Source: an uncultured Chitinophagaceae bacterium (lineage in GTDB: Bacteria > Bacteroidota > Bacteroidia > Chitinophagales > Chitinophagaceae). Taken from it: a DNA stretch of 7,464 nucleotides. The stretch is from positions 1 through 7,464 of the forward strand of contig CAMPGG010000166.1 of the NCBI GenBank assembly GCA_946885335.1, in the 5' to 3' direction. Positions 1 through 6,369 of this stretch are shown piece after piece. The position numbers and the translations under genes are program-made. The notes beneath the pieces were generated by a model, which searched no databases, was not told the origin of the DNA, and was given only the letters and a program-made list of their open reading frames with translations. Within the stretch, counting starts at the first letter, position 1. The number at the start of each line of letters is the position of its first letter.

Positions 1-1640
1 GATAGTGTGAATTGGCTGCCATAGGTGCTTTTCAAATGAATACGTTCTTCATTGCCTTCCAGGTTGCTGCTGGCAAAAGTCCGGTTCATGCCACCACCAA
101 GCTGGTAATAAATGCGATCACCAATTGTATTAAATACCGGGAAATCACCCCGGTTGTTTACCAATTTTTCTTCACCGCCATCTGCTGGCATAATATAAAT
201 ACCAGGTTCAGCAGTATATGCCGGACCTAAAACATTGCTTCCTCCTTCCCTGCGGTAAACGATCATTTTACCATCATTTGAAAATGCAGGTACCCTGTAA
301 ATACCTTTGACTTCTGATATTTTTTTCGGCTTTGCATTACCGTTAACATTCACCACATAAATGCTTCCGGCATCCTGGTCATTCCAGGTAGTGTAAACGA
401 TCATTTTCCCATCTTTGGAAAATGCGGGTTCAAATTCAAAATCAGTTCCATTGGTAATGCGTTGTGGTTTACCGTTAGGTAATTGCTTTTTCCATAAATA
501 GCCAACAGCATTAAAAACCAGCCATTTTCCATCAGGTGAGGTGATAGCCTGGCGGATAACGTTTACTTTAAATGTAGCAGGATTGATTTCCTGCTTAAAC
601 CGAACTACATCAGCAACGGATTGTTTTACATTCGCAACAAATGGAATTTCAACTGCGCTGTTAGCTTTGTTAATATCCACTTTCATGATCTTACCATTGG
701 CCCAGATATAAATGGACTGATTATCCGGCGACCATGCATAACCGGTATAGCTGCCAAAAATGGTCCATGCTTCCTGCTGATCTTTTGATAGCTTATCATA
801 AACCGGCCATTCTTCTCCTGTTTTTAAATTGCGTAAAAATAATACGGATTGGGTGCGAACTCTTTTGATAAAAGACAATGTATTGCCATCAGGTGATATC
901 TGCGGACGAACAGCTCCTCCGGGACCGCCGGTAACAGTTTCAATCGTTCCCTTTTTTGTATCATATCGCTTAATAACAAAAATCTGGTTATTGGGATCTT
1001 TATTGTATTGAAAAAATCCGCCGGGATACATGTCTTCGCTGTAATAAATATACCTGCCATCGGGCGATACGACCGGTTCGTTCAGATCCTGCTGATCATT
1101 TTTACGGGCAGTCAGTTGTAAACCATTTCCACCACTGGTATGATACATCCATAATTCACCTGCGCCCAGTGAACGACCGGAAGTAAAATGTTTTCTTGCT
1201 ACAACATACTGGCCATCGGGCATCCAAACCCCATTGTTCAATAACCGGAAAGTTTCTTTGGTAACCTGTTTGGCATTTTTACCATCCCTGTCCATGATCC
1301 AGAGATTATCACCACCACCTGCATCGGATGTAAATAATATTTGTTTGCCGTTGGGGCTAAAGCGGGGTTGTACTTCAAAAGCCAATCCCTGGCGTAAAAC
1401 TTTGGCGTTACCACCTGTCGCAGGTATGGAATAAATGTCACCCAGCAAATCGAAAATGATTTCCTTTCCATCGGGAGAAAGATCCAGGTTCATCCAGGTT
1501 CCTTCACTAACGGTGAAGGATACTTCTTTATGAGGTCCGCCGGGATTATTTACATCCCATTTTTTTGTGTCTTTCTTTTCCTGGGAAAAAGCGTTAAAGA
1601 ACATCAGTGATGCAACAACAGGCAATAAATATTTTATCAT
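1..1640 (-). CDS. Secreted TolB/PD40 beta-propeller protein, probable N-terminal half of an amidohydrolase (partial, cut by window edge)
   Basis: An open frame of 546 codons starts at the ATG at 1640-1638 and is still open at base 1. Residues 1-20 form a signal peptide (basic MIKY start, hydrophobic LLPVVASLMFF, likely cleavage near FSQ-EKK), so the product is exported. The rest is a run of PD40/TolB-like propeller blades, each marked by an SPDG-type turn, near residues 55 (SPDG), 95 (SPNG), 140 (MPDG), 192, 249, 304 (SPDN), 368, 408 (SKDG) and 454 (SNDG). Phrases such as DLLGDIYSIPATGG and DNLWIMDRDG are, from memory, typical of large (about 1,000-residue) Bacteroidetes proteins whose C-terminal half is a metal-dependent amidohydrolase. 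That half would lie left of this window, so the enzymatic role is inference. A tricorn-like protease or plain propeller is the alternative. The propeller and export calls are firm. The gene lies 130 bp downstream of anmK on the same strand. Confidence 0.85.
   Translation of the reverse strand, partial: MIKYLLPVVASLMFFNAFSQEKKDTKKWDVNNPGGPHKEVSFTVSEGTWMNLDLSPDGKEIIFDLLGDIYSIPATGGNAKVLRQGLAFEVQPRFSPNGKQILFTSDAGGGDNLWIMDRDGKNAKQVTKETFRLLNNGVWMPDGQYVVARKHFTSGRSLGAGELWMYHTSGGNGLQLTARKNDQQDLNEPVVSPDGRYIYYSEDMYPGGFFQYNKDPNNQIFVIKRYDTKKGTIETVTGGPGGAVRPQISPDGNTLSFIKRVRTQSVLFLRNLKTGEEWPVYDKLSKDQQEAWTIFGSYTGYAWSPDNQSIYIWANGKIMKVDINKANSAVEIPFVANVKQSVADVVRFKQEINPATFKVNVIRQAITSPDGKWLVFNAVGYLWKKQLPNGKPQRITNGTDFEFEPAFSKDGKMIVYTTWNDQDAGSIYVVNVNGNAKPKKISEVKGIYRVPAFSNDGKMIVYRREGGSNVLGPAYTAEPGIYIMPADGGEEKLVNNRGDFPVFNTIGDRIYYQLGGGMNRTFASSNLEGNEERIHLKSTYGSQFTL
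255..425 (-). repeat. Near-identical 33-bp direct repeat in two adjacent propeller blades
   Basis: Bases 255-287 and 393-425 match at 30 of 33 positions by eye, exactly 138 bp (46 codons) apart and in the same frame. They encode the corresponding AFSNDGKMIVY and AFSKDGKMIVY segments of consecutive blades. This points to fairly recent blade duplication or strong local codon constraint, inside the partial beta-propeller gene. Confidence 0.7.
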
Positions 1641-1675
1641 GAGTACACATTATTTTTTATAGCAAATCAATAGAA

Positions 1676-1711
1676 GATTGAAAAAAATTCAATCCTTACA
1701 AACATAAGGAT
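1676..1711 (-). repeat. Two interlocked inverted repeats in the anmK / propeller-gene gap (possible terminator or regulatory hairpins)
   Basis: Two perfect 7-bp inverted repeats share three bases. The first has arms GATTGAA (1676-1682) and TTCAATC (1688-1694) with a 5-base A loop. The second has arms ATCCTTA (1692-1698) and TAAGGAT (1705-1711) with a 6-base loop. Read on the minus strand (the direction of both flanking genes), the second hairpin is followed after four bases by a run of seven T. That resembles a weak intrinsic terminator for anmK. The T run is itself part of the first hairpin, so the two RNA structures could compete. The stems are AT-rich, so strong termination is not assured. 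Confidence 0.5.
1699..1706 (-). promoter_or_regulatory. Candidate -7 element for the propeller/amidohydrolase gene
   Basis: On the minus strand these bases read TATGTTTG, a perfect match to the Bacteroidetes -7 consensus TAnnTTTG. Transcription would begin roughly 50 bases before the ATG at 1640. No convincing TTTG lies 18-20 bp upstream, so the match rests on the -7 box alone. It sits in the loop and arm of the inverted repeat at 1692-1711. Confidence 0.4.
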
Positions 1712-1770
1712 AAATAAAAATTTAGGAATATCCAGGTCAAGCAAACCCGTGTTAAATAAACGAATGCTTA

Positions 1771-2868
1771 TCAGGCTTGCTGACCAATCCACAAAGCACC
1801 TCCAATACTATCTCTGCTGGCACCTGTAACAGTGTGCAATACATTGTATTCCTGGCGCCAGCGTAATACGCCGATCAATGCCATTACCAAAGCTTCTTTG
1901 TAATTAATCAATTGCTTATCGGGAATAACAACATCAATATTTGATGCTTTTAAATGATCCTGTATTCTTTCAATTAAAAAATGATTATGGGCACCACCAC
2001 CTGTTGCGAGCAACGATTTGTTTTGTGCTGGCTCATTGGTTAATAATTCCTCAACCGATTTTTTAACCTGCAAAGCGATATGTTCTGTCATTGTACGCAA
2101 CGCATCCGGTATGGAACACCCGCTATCTTTAATAATTGGGTAAATAATATTTGTTCCAAAATCATTAGCCAACGATTTAGGAAATGGCTGACGATAATAT
2201 TCTAACGCATTTAATTTTACGAGCAATGACTGGTTGATATTTCCGGATGCTGCCAGCTGTCCTCCTTCATCAAAAAGTTTCCCGGCATCAGCCGATAACA
2301 AATTCAAAACCCTGTTGGCGGGACATACATCAAAAGCCAGGTATTCATCATCTTTATTAAAAGAAATATTGGCGATGCCACCGAGGTTAAGGAAAAACGC
2401 ATGATCACCCAGCAGTAATTTTTCACCAATAGGAACGATCGGTGCACCCTGGCCACCAAATGCCACATCCAGCGCCCGCAGGTCTGATACAACTGGCAGT
2501 TGTGTAACAGCTGCAATAGCTGCACCATCACCCAATTGGGCCGTCATTTTGTTTGCGGGATCATGAAAAGTGGTATGACCATGAGATGCGATTAAAGCAA
2601 CTTTATAATGCAGGTTATTGGTTTCAATAAATTGATTAACCTGCTGTCCAAGGTAATGTCCATATGCGGCATGCAACAACATATAATCGGATGCATTTAA
2701 ATTGATGGCATCCCGCAATTTGGTTATCCATTCATCTGAATAAGGAAGGCAATCCGCCACCAATATCTCATATTGCCATTTTTTACCGTCAAATACCAGT
2801 TCGGCAAAAACAATATCCAGTCCATCAAGTGAACTGCCACTCATTAAACCAATCACTTTATATGTCAT
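1771..2868 (-). CDS. anmK: Anhydro-N-acetylmuramic acid kinase (AnmK)
   Basis: This cytoplasmic kinase of cell-wall recycling opens the 1,6-anhydro ring of anhydro-MurNAc and phosphorylates it to MurNAc-6-phosphate. The 365-residue product has the usual length (about 370). The motif order is that of the family: GLMSGSSLDGLD (7-18, nucleotide/phosphate loop), ASHGHTTFHDP (94-104), QLGDGAAIA (111-119), SDLRALDVAFGGQGAPIVP (128-146, holding the conserved catalytic Asp region), NLGGIANIS (161-169), ATGGGAHN (288-295) and a C-terminal TGASRDSIGGALWIG. Where enterobacterial AnmK reads roughly GFDTGPGN, this protein has AFDVCPANRVLN (178-189), a form I recall from Bacteroidetes homologues. The start at 2868 puts the GLMSG motif seven residues in, as expected; no Shine-Dalgarno is visible. 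The gene is divergent from upp across 124 bp. No MurQ or other recycling gene is adjacent. Confidence 0.95.
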   Translation of the reverse strand: MTYKVIGLMSGSSLDGLDIVFAELVFDGKKWQYEILVADCLPYSDEWITKLRDAINLNASDYMLLHAAYGHYLGQQVNQFIETNNLHYKVALIASHGHTTFHDPANKMTAQLGDGAAIAAVTQLPVVSDLRALDVAFGGQGAPIVPIGEKLLLGDHAFFLNLGGIANISFNKDDEYLAFDVCPANRVLNLLSADAGKLFDEGGQLAASGNINQSLLVKLNALEYYRQPFPKSLANDFGTNIIYPIIKDSGCSIPDALRTMTEHIALQVKKSVEELLTNEPAQNKSLLATGGGAHNHFLIERIQDHLKASNIDVVIPDKQLINYKEALVMALIGVLRWRQEYNVLHTVTGASRDSIGGALWIGQQA

Positions 2869-2909
2869 AAATTAAAGCTTTACCCCAGACAGGTTTGAAT
2901 ATTAAAAGT

Positions 2910-2929
2910 TAGATTTGCGAAGCAAATTA
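2910..2929. promoter_or_regulatory. Symmetric divergent promoter-like element between anmK and upp
   Basis: The plus strand carries TAGATTTG (2910-2917), a full match to TAnnTTTG, about 75 bp before the upp ATG. The minus strand carries TAATTTG (2929-2923), the same box with one base missing, about 55 bp before the anmK ATG. Together they form a perfect inverted repeat, ATTTGC-GAA-GCAAAT (2913-2927). It could be back-to-back -7 boxes or an operator. Neither direction has a clear TTTG -33 box at the expected distance, so confidence is limited. Confidence 0.4.
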
Positions 2930-2992
2930 CACAACAGGCAACTGCCGAAAGATACTTGAAAAATAAATCTGTTTAACCATTAACCTGCCAGC

Positions 2993-3643
2993 ATGATCAT
3001 TAACCTAAGCCAGCAACATTCTCTTGTAAGTAATTGGATGAGTGAATTGAGAGACGAAGAAATTCAAAAAGACAGGCAGCGTTTTAGAAGAAACCTTGAA
3101 AGAATTGGCGAAGTAGCGGCCTACGAGATCAGTAAGAAATTAGCATTTGTAGAAAAAGAAGTGGAAACTCCATTGGGCAGCGCCACTTGTAAAATAATCA
3201 AAGAACAACCTGTCCTGGCAACTATTTTAAGAGCCGGCATCCCATTACATAATGGTTTATTAAATTATTTTGATAAGGCGGATAATGCTTTTATTTCTGC
3301 TTATCGCAAACACCAGAAAGATGGCAGCTTTGAAATCAGCCTGGATTATGTTTCATGTCCTGAGTTAGAGGACCGGATCCTGATCATTTCTGATCCTATG
3401 CTGGCAACCGGTGCATCGCTTGTAAAGACCATTCATTACCTGAAAGCAGAAGGTAATCCCCGTGAAATTCATATTGTTGCAGCCATTGCATGCACAGTCG
3501 GTATTGAATACGTTATCAGGGAAGATCCGGGTGTCACTATCTGGTGTGGAGATATTGATGATGAGCTAACCGCTAAGGGTTATATAGTACCAGGATTAGG
3601 GGATGCAGGGGATTTAGCTTATGGCGTAAAGATTCAAATTTAA
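2993..3643 (+). CDS. upp: Uracil phosphoribosyltransferase
   Basis: This pyrimidine-salvage enzyme joins uracil to PRPP to make UMP and pyrophosphate in the cytosol. The 216-residue product is close to the family norm (about 208-210). The type I phosphoribosyltransferase PRPP loop is IISDPMLATGAS (131-142), matching the DPMLATGGS of enteric Upp. The uracil-recognition segment near the C-terminus is GYIVPGLGDAGD (196-207). ILRAGIPLHNG (78-88) corresponds to the conserved RAG segment. The ending DLAYGVKIQI replaces the enteric RIFGT-type tail, a form I recall from Bacteroidetes relatives. The ATG at 2993 gives a normal N-terminus (MIINLSQQHS); no Shine-Dalgarno is evident. The gene is divergent from anmK. 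The next gene begins 64 bp downstream, with no hairpin terminator between, so read-through is possible. Confidence 0.95.
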   Translation: MIINLSQQHSLVSNWMSELRDEEIQKDRQRFRRNLERIGEVAAYEISKKLAFVEKEVETPLGSATCKIIKEQPVLATILRAGIPLHNGLLNYFDKADNAFISAYRKHQKDGSFEISLDYVSCPELEDRILIISDPMLATGASLVKTIHYLKAEGNPREIHIVAAIACTVGIEYVIREDPGVTIWCGDIDDELTAKGYIVPGLGDAGDLAYGVKIQI

Positions 3644-3657
3644 ATGTTGCAATTAAC

Positions 3658-3688
3658 TTTTTCCCTTTCCCTGATTTTTGTAATTTAG
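3658..3688 (+). promoter_or_regulatory. Weak candidate promoter for the PorP/SprF gene
   Basis: TTTT (3658-3661), 19 bp, then TAATTTAG (3681-3688): one mismatch to each half of the Bacteroidetes TTTG-N19-TAnnTTTG consensus, in the 64-bp gap after upp. The spacing is right but the sequence is AT-rich and such matches arise by chance. Confidence 0.3.
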
Positions 3689-3707
3689 TCGCTCATCATC
3701 CCTGCGA

Positions 3708-4721
3708 ATGAAAAAAATATTTACCCTTTCGGTTACCGTGATGTTAGCTTTTAGTGTGGTTGCGCAAGACCCGAATTTTTCTCAATTTTTTGCTTCTCCA
3801 CTTACGTTGAACCCTGCATTGACCGGCAAATTTGATGGTGATTTCCGTGTAGCGGGAAACTATCGTAACCAGTGGCCCGCCTTCAATAATGCATATACCA
3901 CTTCAACTCTTTCACTCGATTTTGGTATTTTAAAAAACAGCATTCCGGAGACCGACCAGTTTGGTATTGGTATCATGGCTTTTACCGATAAATCAGGCAA
4001 CCAGGGCGCCTTGCAAAATAATTATGCAGCCGTGTCAGTTGCATACCATAAAGGATTGGATGAAAATGGTTACCATCAATTAGGTGTAGGTTTCCAGGGT
4101 GTATATTCAAGTAAAAGACTGGATGTTTTAAAACTGACTTTCGAGGACCAGTTAACTCCATTTGGATTTACAGGTTCTACCGGAGAAACATTTTCAGGCA
4201 ACCAGGTTAATGTTGCTTATTTTGATATGAATGCCGGTATATTTTATAATGGAACTACGGATGGTTATAATAATATTTACCTCGGTGCTTCCATGTATCA
4301 CATTAATAAACCCAAAGAAAGTTTCCAGGGCAAAGAATATTTCCTGGGATCCAGGGTTACTTTCCAGGGAGGTGGGCGCATACCAGTCGGTGTAAATAAT
4401 TCCATTCATTTTGCAGCCAATCACAGTATGCAGCAAAAAGCTACCAATACAATGATCGGTGGTGCGTATGCTTTGAATTTAAATGGAGATGAAGAAAATC
4501 CTACCAATGTTTATATGGGTAGCTGGTTCCGTTTGGGAGATGCCATTATTCCTTATGTTGGACTTGAATTCAATAGCTTTCGCATCGGCGCTACTTATGA
4601 TGTAAATATTTCTGACCTCAGGCCAGGAAGCCAGTCAAGAGGCGGAACTGAAATCTCTATCATTTATACCAAGAAGGCAAGCGATCCAAGTCGCAAGATC
4701 ATGTACTGTCCTAAGTTTTAG
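3708..4721 (+). CDS. PorP/SprF family type IX secretion outer-membrane protein
   Basis: The 337-residue product starts with a signal peptide (MKKIFTLSVTVMLAFSVVAQ, cleavage likely at AQ-DP). It continues with the family signature: DPNFSQFFASPLTLNPALTG (21-40), then NYRNQWPAF (51-59). The rest alternates short hydrophobic and polar stretches with many Gly and aromatic residues (FGIGIMAF, YHQLGVGFQGVYSS, VYMGSWFRLGD, YVGLEFNSFRIGATYDVN), as in an outer-membrane beta-barrel, and ends in Phe (CPKF). PorP of Porphyromonas and SprF of Flavobacterium take part in type IX secretion and gliding. SprF paralogues are usually each encoded beside one large secreted adhesin. Here neither the porK-L-M-N genes nor an adhesin gene is adjacent, so this is a family-level assignment and the gene may be a stand-alone paralogue. 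It converges on the downstream glycosylase gene. Confidence 0.9.
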   Translation: MKKIFTLSVTVMLAFSVVAQDPNFSQFFASPLTLNPALTGKFDGDFRVAGNYRNQWPAFNNAYTTSTLSLDFGILKNSIPETDQFGIGIMAFTDKSGNQGALQNNYAAVSVAYHKGLDENGYHQLGVGFQGVYSSKRLDVLKLTFEDQLTPFGFTGSTGETFSGNQVNVAYFDMNAGIFYNGTTDGYNNIYLGASMYHINKPKESFQGKEYFLGSRVTFQGGGRIPVGVNNSIHFAANHSMQQKATNTMIGGAYALNLNGDEENPTNVYMGSWFRLGDAIIPYVGLEFNSFRIGATYDVNISDLRPGSQSRGGTEISIIYTKKASDPSRKIMYCPKF

Positions 4722-4776
4722 GAATCTGGGATTGGGAATCAGGAATTTGGAATTCGGGATTTGGAATTGGTAATTG
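4721..4776. repeat. Degenerate heptamer array, consensus GGRATTN, eight units
   Basis: Eight consecutive 7-bp units run without slippage from the last base of the PorP/SprF stop codon. All units except one (GTAATTG at 4770) begin with GG followed by AAT or GAT. The seventh base varies freely. Purine-rich on the plus strand. The divergent units suggest an old array or one under loose constraint. No hairpin terminator is seen in it. Confidence 0.85.
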
Positions 4777-4808
4777 GGTCTTCTCATCAATTTCAGGACG
4801 TTACACTC

Positions 4809-4850
4809 ACTTTTTACTTTTAACTTTTAACTTTTTACTTTTTACTTATT
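4809..4850. repeat. Degenerate heptamer array, consensus ACTTTTW, six units
   Basis: ACT recurs exactly every 7 bp at 4809, 4816, 4823, 4830, 4837 and 4844, each followed by TTTT or, in the last, TATT. Units alternate between ACTTTTT and ACTTTTA. The last unit enters the stop codon of the glycosylase gene (4846-4848 on the minus strand). On the minus strand the array is A-rich (AAAAAGT). It is unrelated in sequence to the array at 4721-4776 but has the same period; 32 bp of non-repeated sequence separate them. Confidence 0.85.
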
Positions 4851-5457
4851 TCCTCGGTTTTCCACTCACATTCGCATGCCCGGCAATGTAAAAACGGAAA
4901 GGCCAACGGGCATGATCACCTGCATAATCCACACCGATTCGCGGAGAAGCTTTGATCATTTCACCAGGATAACGGAAACCATCATCCGCAATAAAAATTT
5001 CATCGCTTTGCAAAGAATAGCCCGTCATACTGCTATGCAATCCCAATGCTTTTCCTACATTCCCCGGTCCGCGGGTGAGTGAAGCATCAGGTTTTTCTTT
5101 GCCGGTACGTTCCAACATGGTATCAATACCTTCAATAGGTTCCAATGCTCTTATTAAAATGGCATGCGGAATTCCCTTTTCATTGGTTACCACATTAAAC
5201 ATGTGATGAATGCCATAGCACAAATAAATATATGCAGTACCTCCATGCCCAAACATAATTTCAGTTCGGGGCGTTCGCCTGCCACCTGATGCATGTGATG
5301 CATTATCAATTTCGCCTGCATAAGCTTCACATTCTACAATGCGGCCGCTGGTTGTTTTGCCACTAAGATGTGTGACTAATATTTTTCCCAGCAGATCTTT
5401 CGATATATCCAGCACATTGTTGCGTATATAAAATTCAGTTCCGAGTTTTTTCAACAT
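4846..5457 (-). CDS. 3-methyladenine DNA glycosylase, AAG/MPG family
   Basis: This base-excision repair enzyme removes alkylated purines such as 3-methyladenine, and often hypoxanthine, by flipping the base out. The 203-residue product has the normal bacterial length. The active-site segment is GRIVECEAYAG (38-48). By alignment with human AAG (IVETEAY), Glu44 is the water-activating Glu125 and Tyr46 the DNA-intercalating Tyr127. His55 in ASHASGG corresponds to His136. RTPRTEIMFGHGGTAYIYLCYGIHHMFNVVT (61-91, written here by its key parts: TPR, MF, GT-YIY, YG) is the next conserved block, and LTRGPGNVGKALGL (127-140) the last. All key residues are present, so the enzyme should be active. The ATG at 5457 gives the typical short N-terminus before the DLLGK segment. 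It is monocistronic, convergent with the PorP/SprF gene and divergent from the EI24 gene. I saw no clear promoter box upstream. Confidence 0.93.
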   Translation of the reverse strand: MLKKLGTEFYIRNNVLDISKDLLGKILVTHLSGKTTSGRIVECEAYAGEIDNASHASGGRRTPRTEIMFGHGGTAYIYLCYGIHHMFNVVTNEKGIPHAILIRALEPIEGIDTMLERTGKEKPDASLTRGPGNVGKALGLHSSMTGYSLQSDEIFIADDGFRYPGEMIKASPRIGVDYAGDHARWPFRFYIAGHANVSGKPRK

Positions 5458-5564
5458 AAATAATATTAAATGCTTTTTCCTGGCAATTTTCTATCAAAAC
5501 CACTAAGGTATTTGTACATTTTTATTTTTTGAATTATTGCATTTTCACTTACACCCAGACTGTA

Positions 5565-5594
5565 TTGACCATTGCAAACACTTGTTTATATTTA
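5565..5594 (+). promoter_or_regulatory. Candidate Bacteroidetes promoter for the EI24-methyltransferase unit
   Basis: TTG (5565-5567), exactly 19 bp, then TATATTTA (5587-5594), one mismatch from TAnnTTTG. Spacing and sequence fit the phylum consensus best of all the sites in this window. Transcription would begin near 5600, downstream of the ATG at 5537 and a few bases before the TTG at 5609, which favours the shorter reading frame. A second, poorer box-like TATTTG lies at about 5508-5513. Confidence 0.5.
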
Positions 5595-5608
5595 CCCAAA
5601 ATTATCTA

Positions 5609-6367
5609 TTGCTGAAAGAAATTGTCATAGCCCTCCAATCCTATTCACAAGCCCATCATTTTATTAAAAATAATAAACTCTGGAAATGGATACTCATACC
5701 GGGTTTTATTTATATGGTGATGTTTGTTGTCAGCATGTATTTTTTTGGCAGATCAGCTACAGGTGTTATTGAATACTTAACTGAAGTTACCGGGTTGCAA
5801 AACTATGTACAGCAATTCCAGAATTCCTGGATCGGTTTCTTCTTTACGTTTGCCGGAATTATTTTATGGCTGGTGTTGATGTTCTTTTATTTTTCGCTTT
5901 TCAAATACATATTCCTGATCATCGGTTCACCTTTGTTTGCTTATTTAAGTGAAAAAACGGAATCGATCCTGGAAGGCAAGGATATGCCTTTCAACATGAA
6001 ACAATTTTTGAAAGATATCTGGCGGGGAATCAGGCTTGCTTTAAGAAACACTATTTGGCAATTGGTTTATATCATTTCATTACTCATACTGAGTTTAGTA
6101 CCAGTTATAGGTTGGATAAGTCCGCTGATTGCATTATTTGTGGAATGTTATTATTTAGGATTTTCAATGCTGGATTATAGTTGTGAAAGACAAAAACTTT
6201 CTCCTTCGCAAAGTATAAAATTCATTAGTCAGCATAAAGGCTTGGCCATCGGCAATGGAATTGTGTTTTATTTAATGCATGGTATTCCTGTTGCCGGTTG
6301 GATGCTGGCACCTTCTTACGCTGTAATTGCAGCTACATTAAGTTTATACAAGGTTAAAGAACTTTAA
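5609..6367 (+). CDS. EI24/CysZ-like integral inner-membrane protein
   Basis: The product is a hydrophobic protein with several membrane segments. Counting from the TTG start (252 residues), these are about 27-46 (WILIPGFIYMVMFVVSMYFF), a long stretch 74-106, a pair within 150-187, and 212-245. Features of the EI24 family include SLFKYIFLIIGSPLFAYLSEKTE (95-117; key parts FKY, GSP, LSE-TE), VPVIGWISPL (164-173) and the late LAPSYAVIAATL (233-244). CysZ, the bacterial member studied best, takes up sulfate; nothing here shows that substrate, and no sulfur gene is adjacent. The start is debatable. An in-frame ATG at 5537 would add 24 residues rich in His, Cys and aromatics and unlike a family N-terminus. 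TTG at 5609 gives MLKEIVIALQSY, the beginning I recall for Bacteroidetes homologues, just after a promoter candidate. The stop is two bases before the next gene's ATG, so the two are cotranscribed. Confidence 0.85.
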   Translation: MLKEIVIALQSYSQAHHFIKNNKLWKWILIPGFIYMVMFVVSMYFFGRSATGVIEYLTEVTGLQNYVQQFQNSWIGFFFTFAGIILWLVLMFFYFSLFKYIFLIIGSPLFAYLSEKTESILEGKDMPFNMKQFLKDIWRGIRLALRNTIWQLVYIISLLILSLVPVIGWISPLIALFVECYYLGFSMLDYSCERQKLSPSQSIKFISQHKGLAIGNGIVFYLMHGIPVAGWMLAPSYAVIAATLSLYKVKEL

Positions 6368-6369
6368 CT

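Noticed and set aside
12..1471. Several open frames of 60-78 codons on both strands (for example 12-230 plus, 829-1011 plus, 824-1060 minus, 1234-1434 plus, 1238-1471 minus)
   Set aside because: All lie inside the continuous 546-codon minus-strand propeller frame, which has a signal peptide and repeated SPDG blades; the others have no recognisable features.
2304..2531. 75-codon minus-strand frame
   Set aside because: It lies within anmK in another frame; the anmK frame carries all family motifs across this stretch.
4091..4370. TTTCCAGGG occurring three times in the PorP/SprF gene
   Set aside because: The copies are irregularly spaced and encode F-Q-G in frame each time; this is ordinary coding bias, not a repeat element.
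4194..4436. 80-codon minus-strand frame
   Set aside because: Antisense to the PorP/SprF gene, with no signal, motif or promoter of its own.
4721..4850. CRISPR array or intrinsic terminator in the repeat-rich gap
   Set aside because: The units are 7 bp without spacers, far shorter than CRISPR repeats, and no GC-rich stem followed by a T run is present.
4876..5082. 68-codon plus-strand frame
   Set aside because: Antisense to the DNA glycosylase, whose motifs are intact across the same bases.
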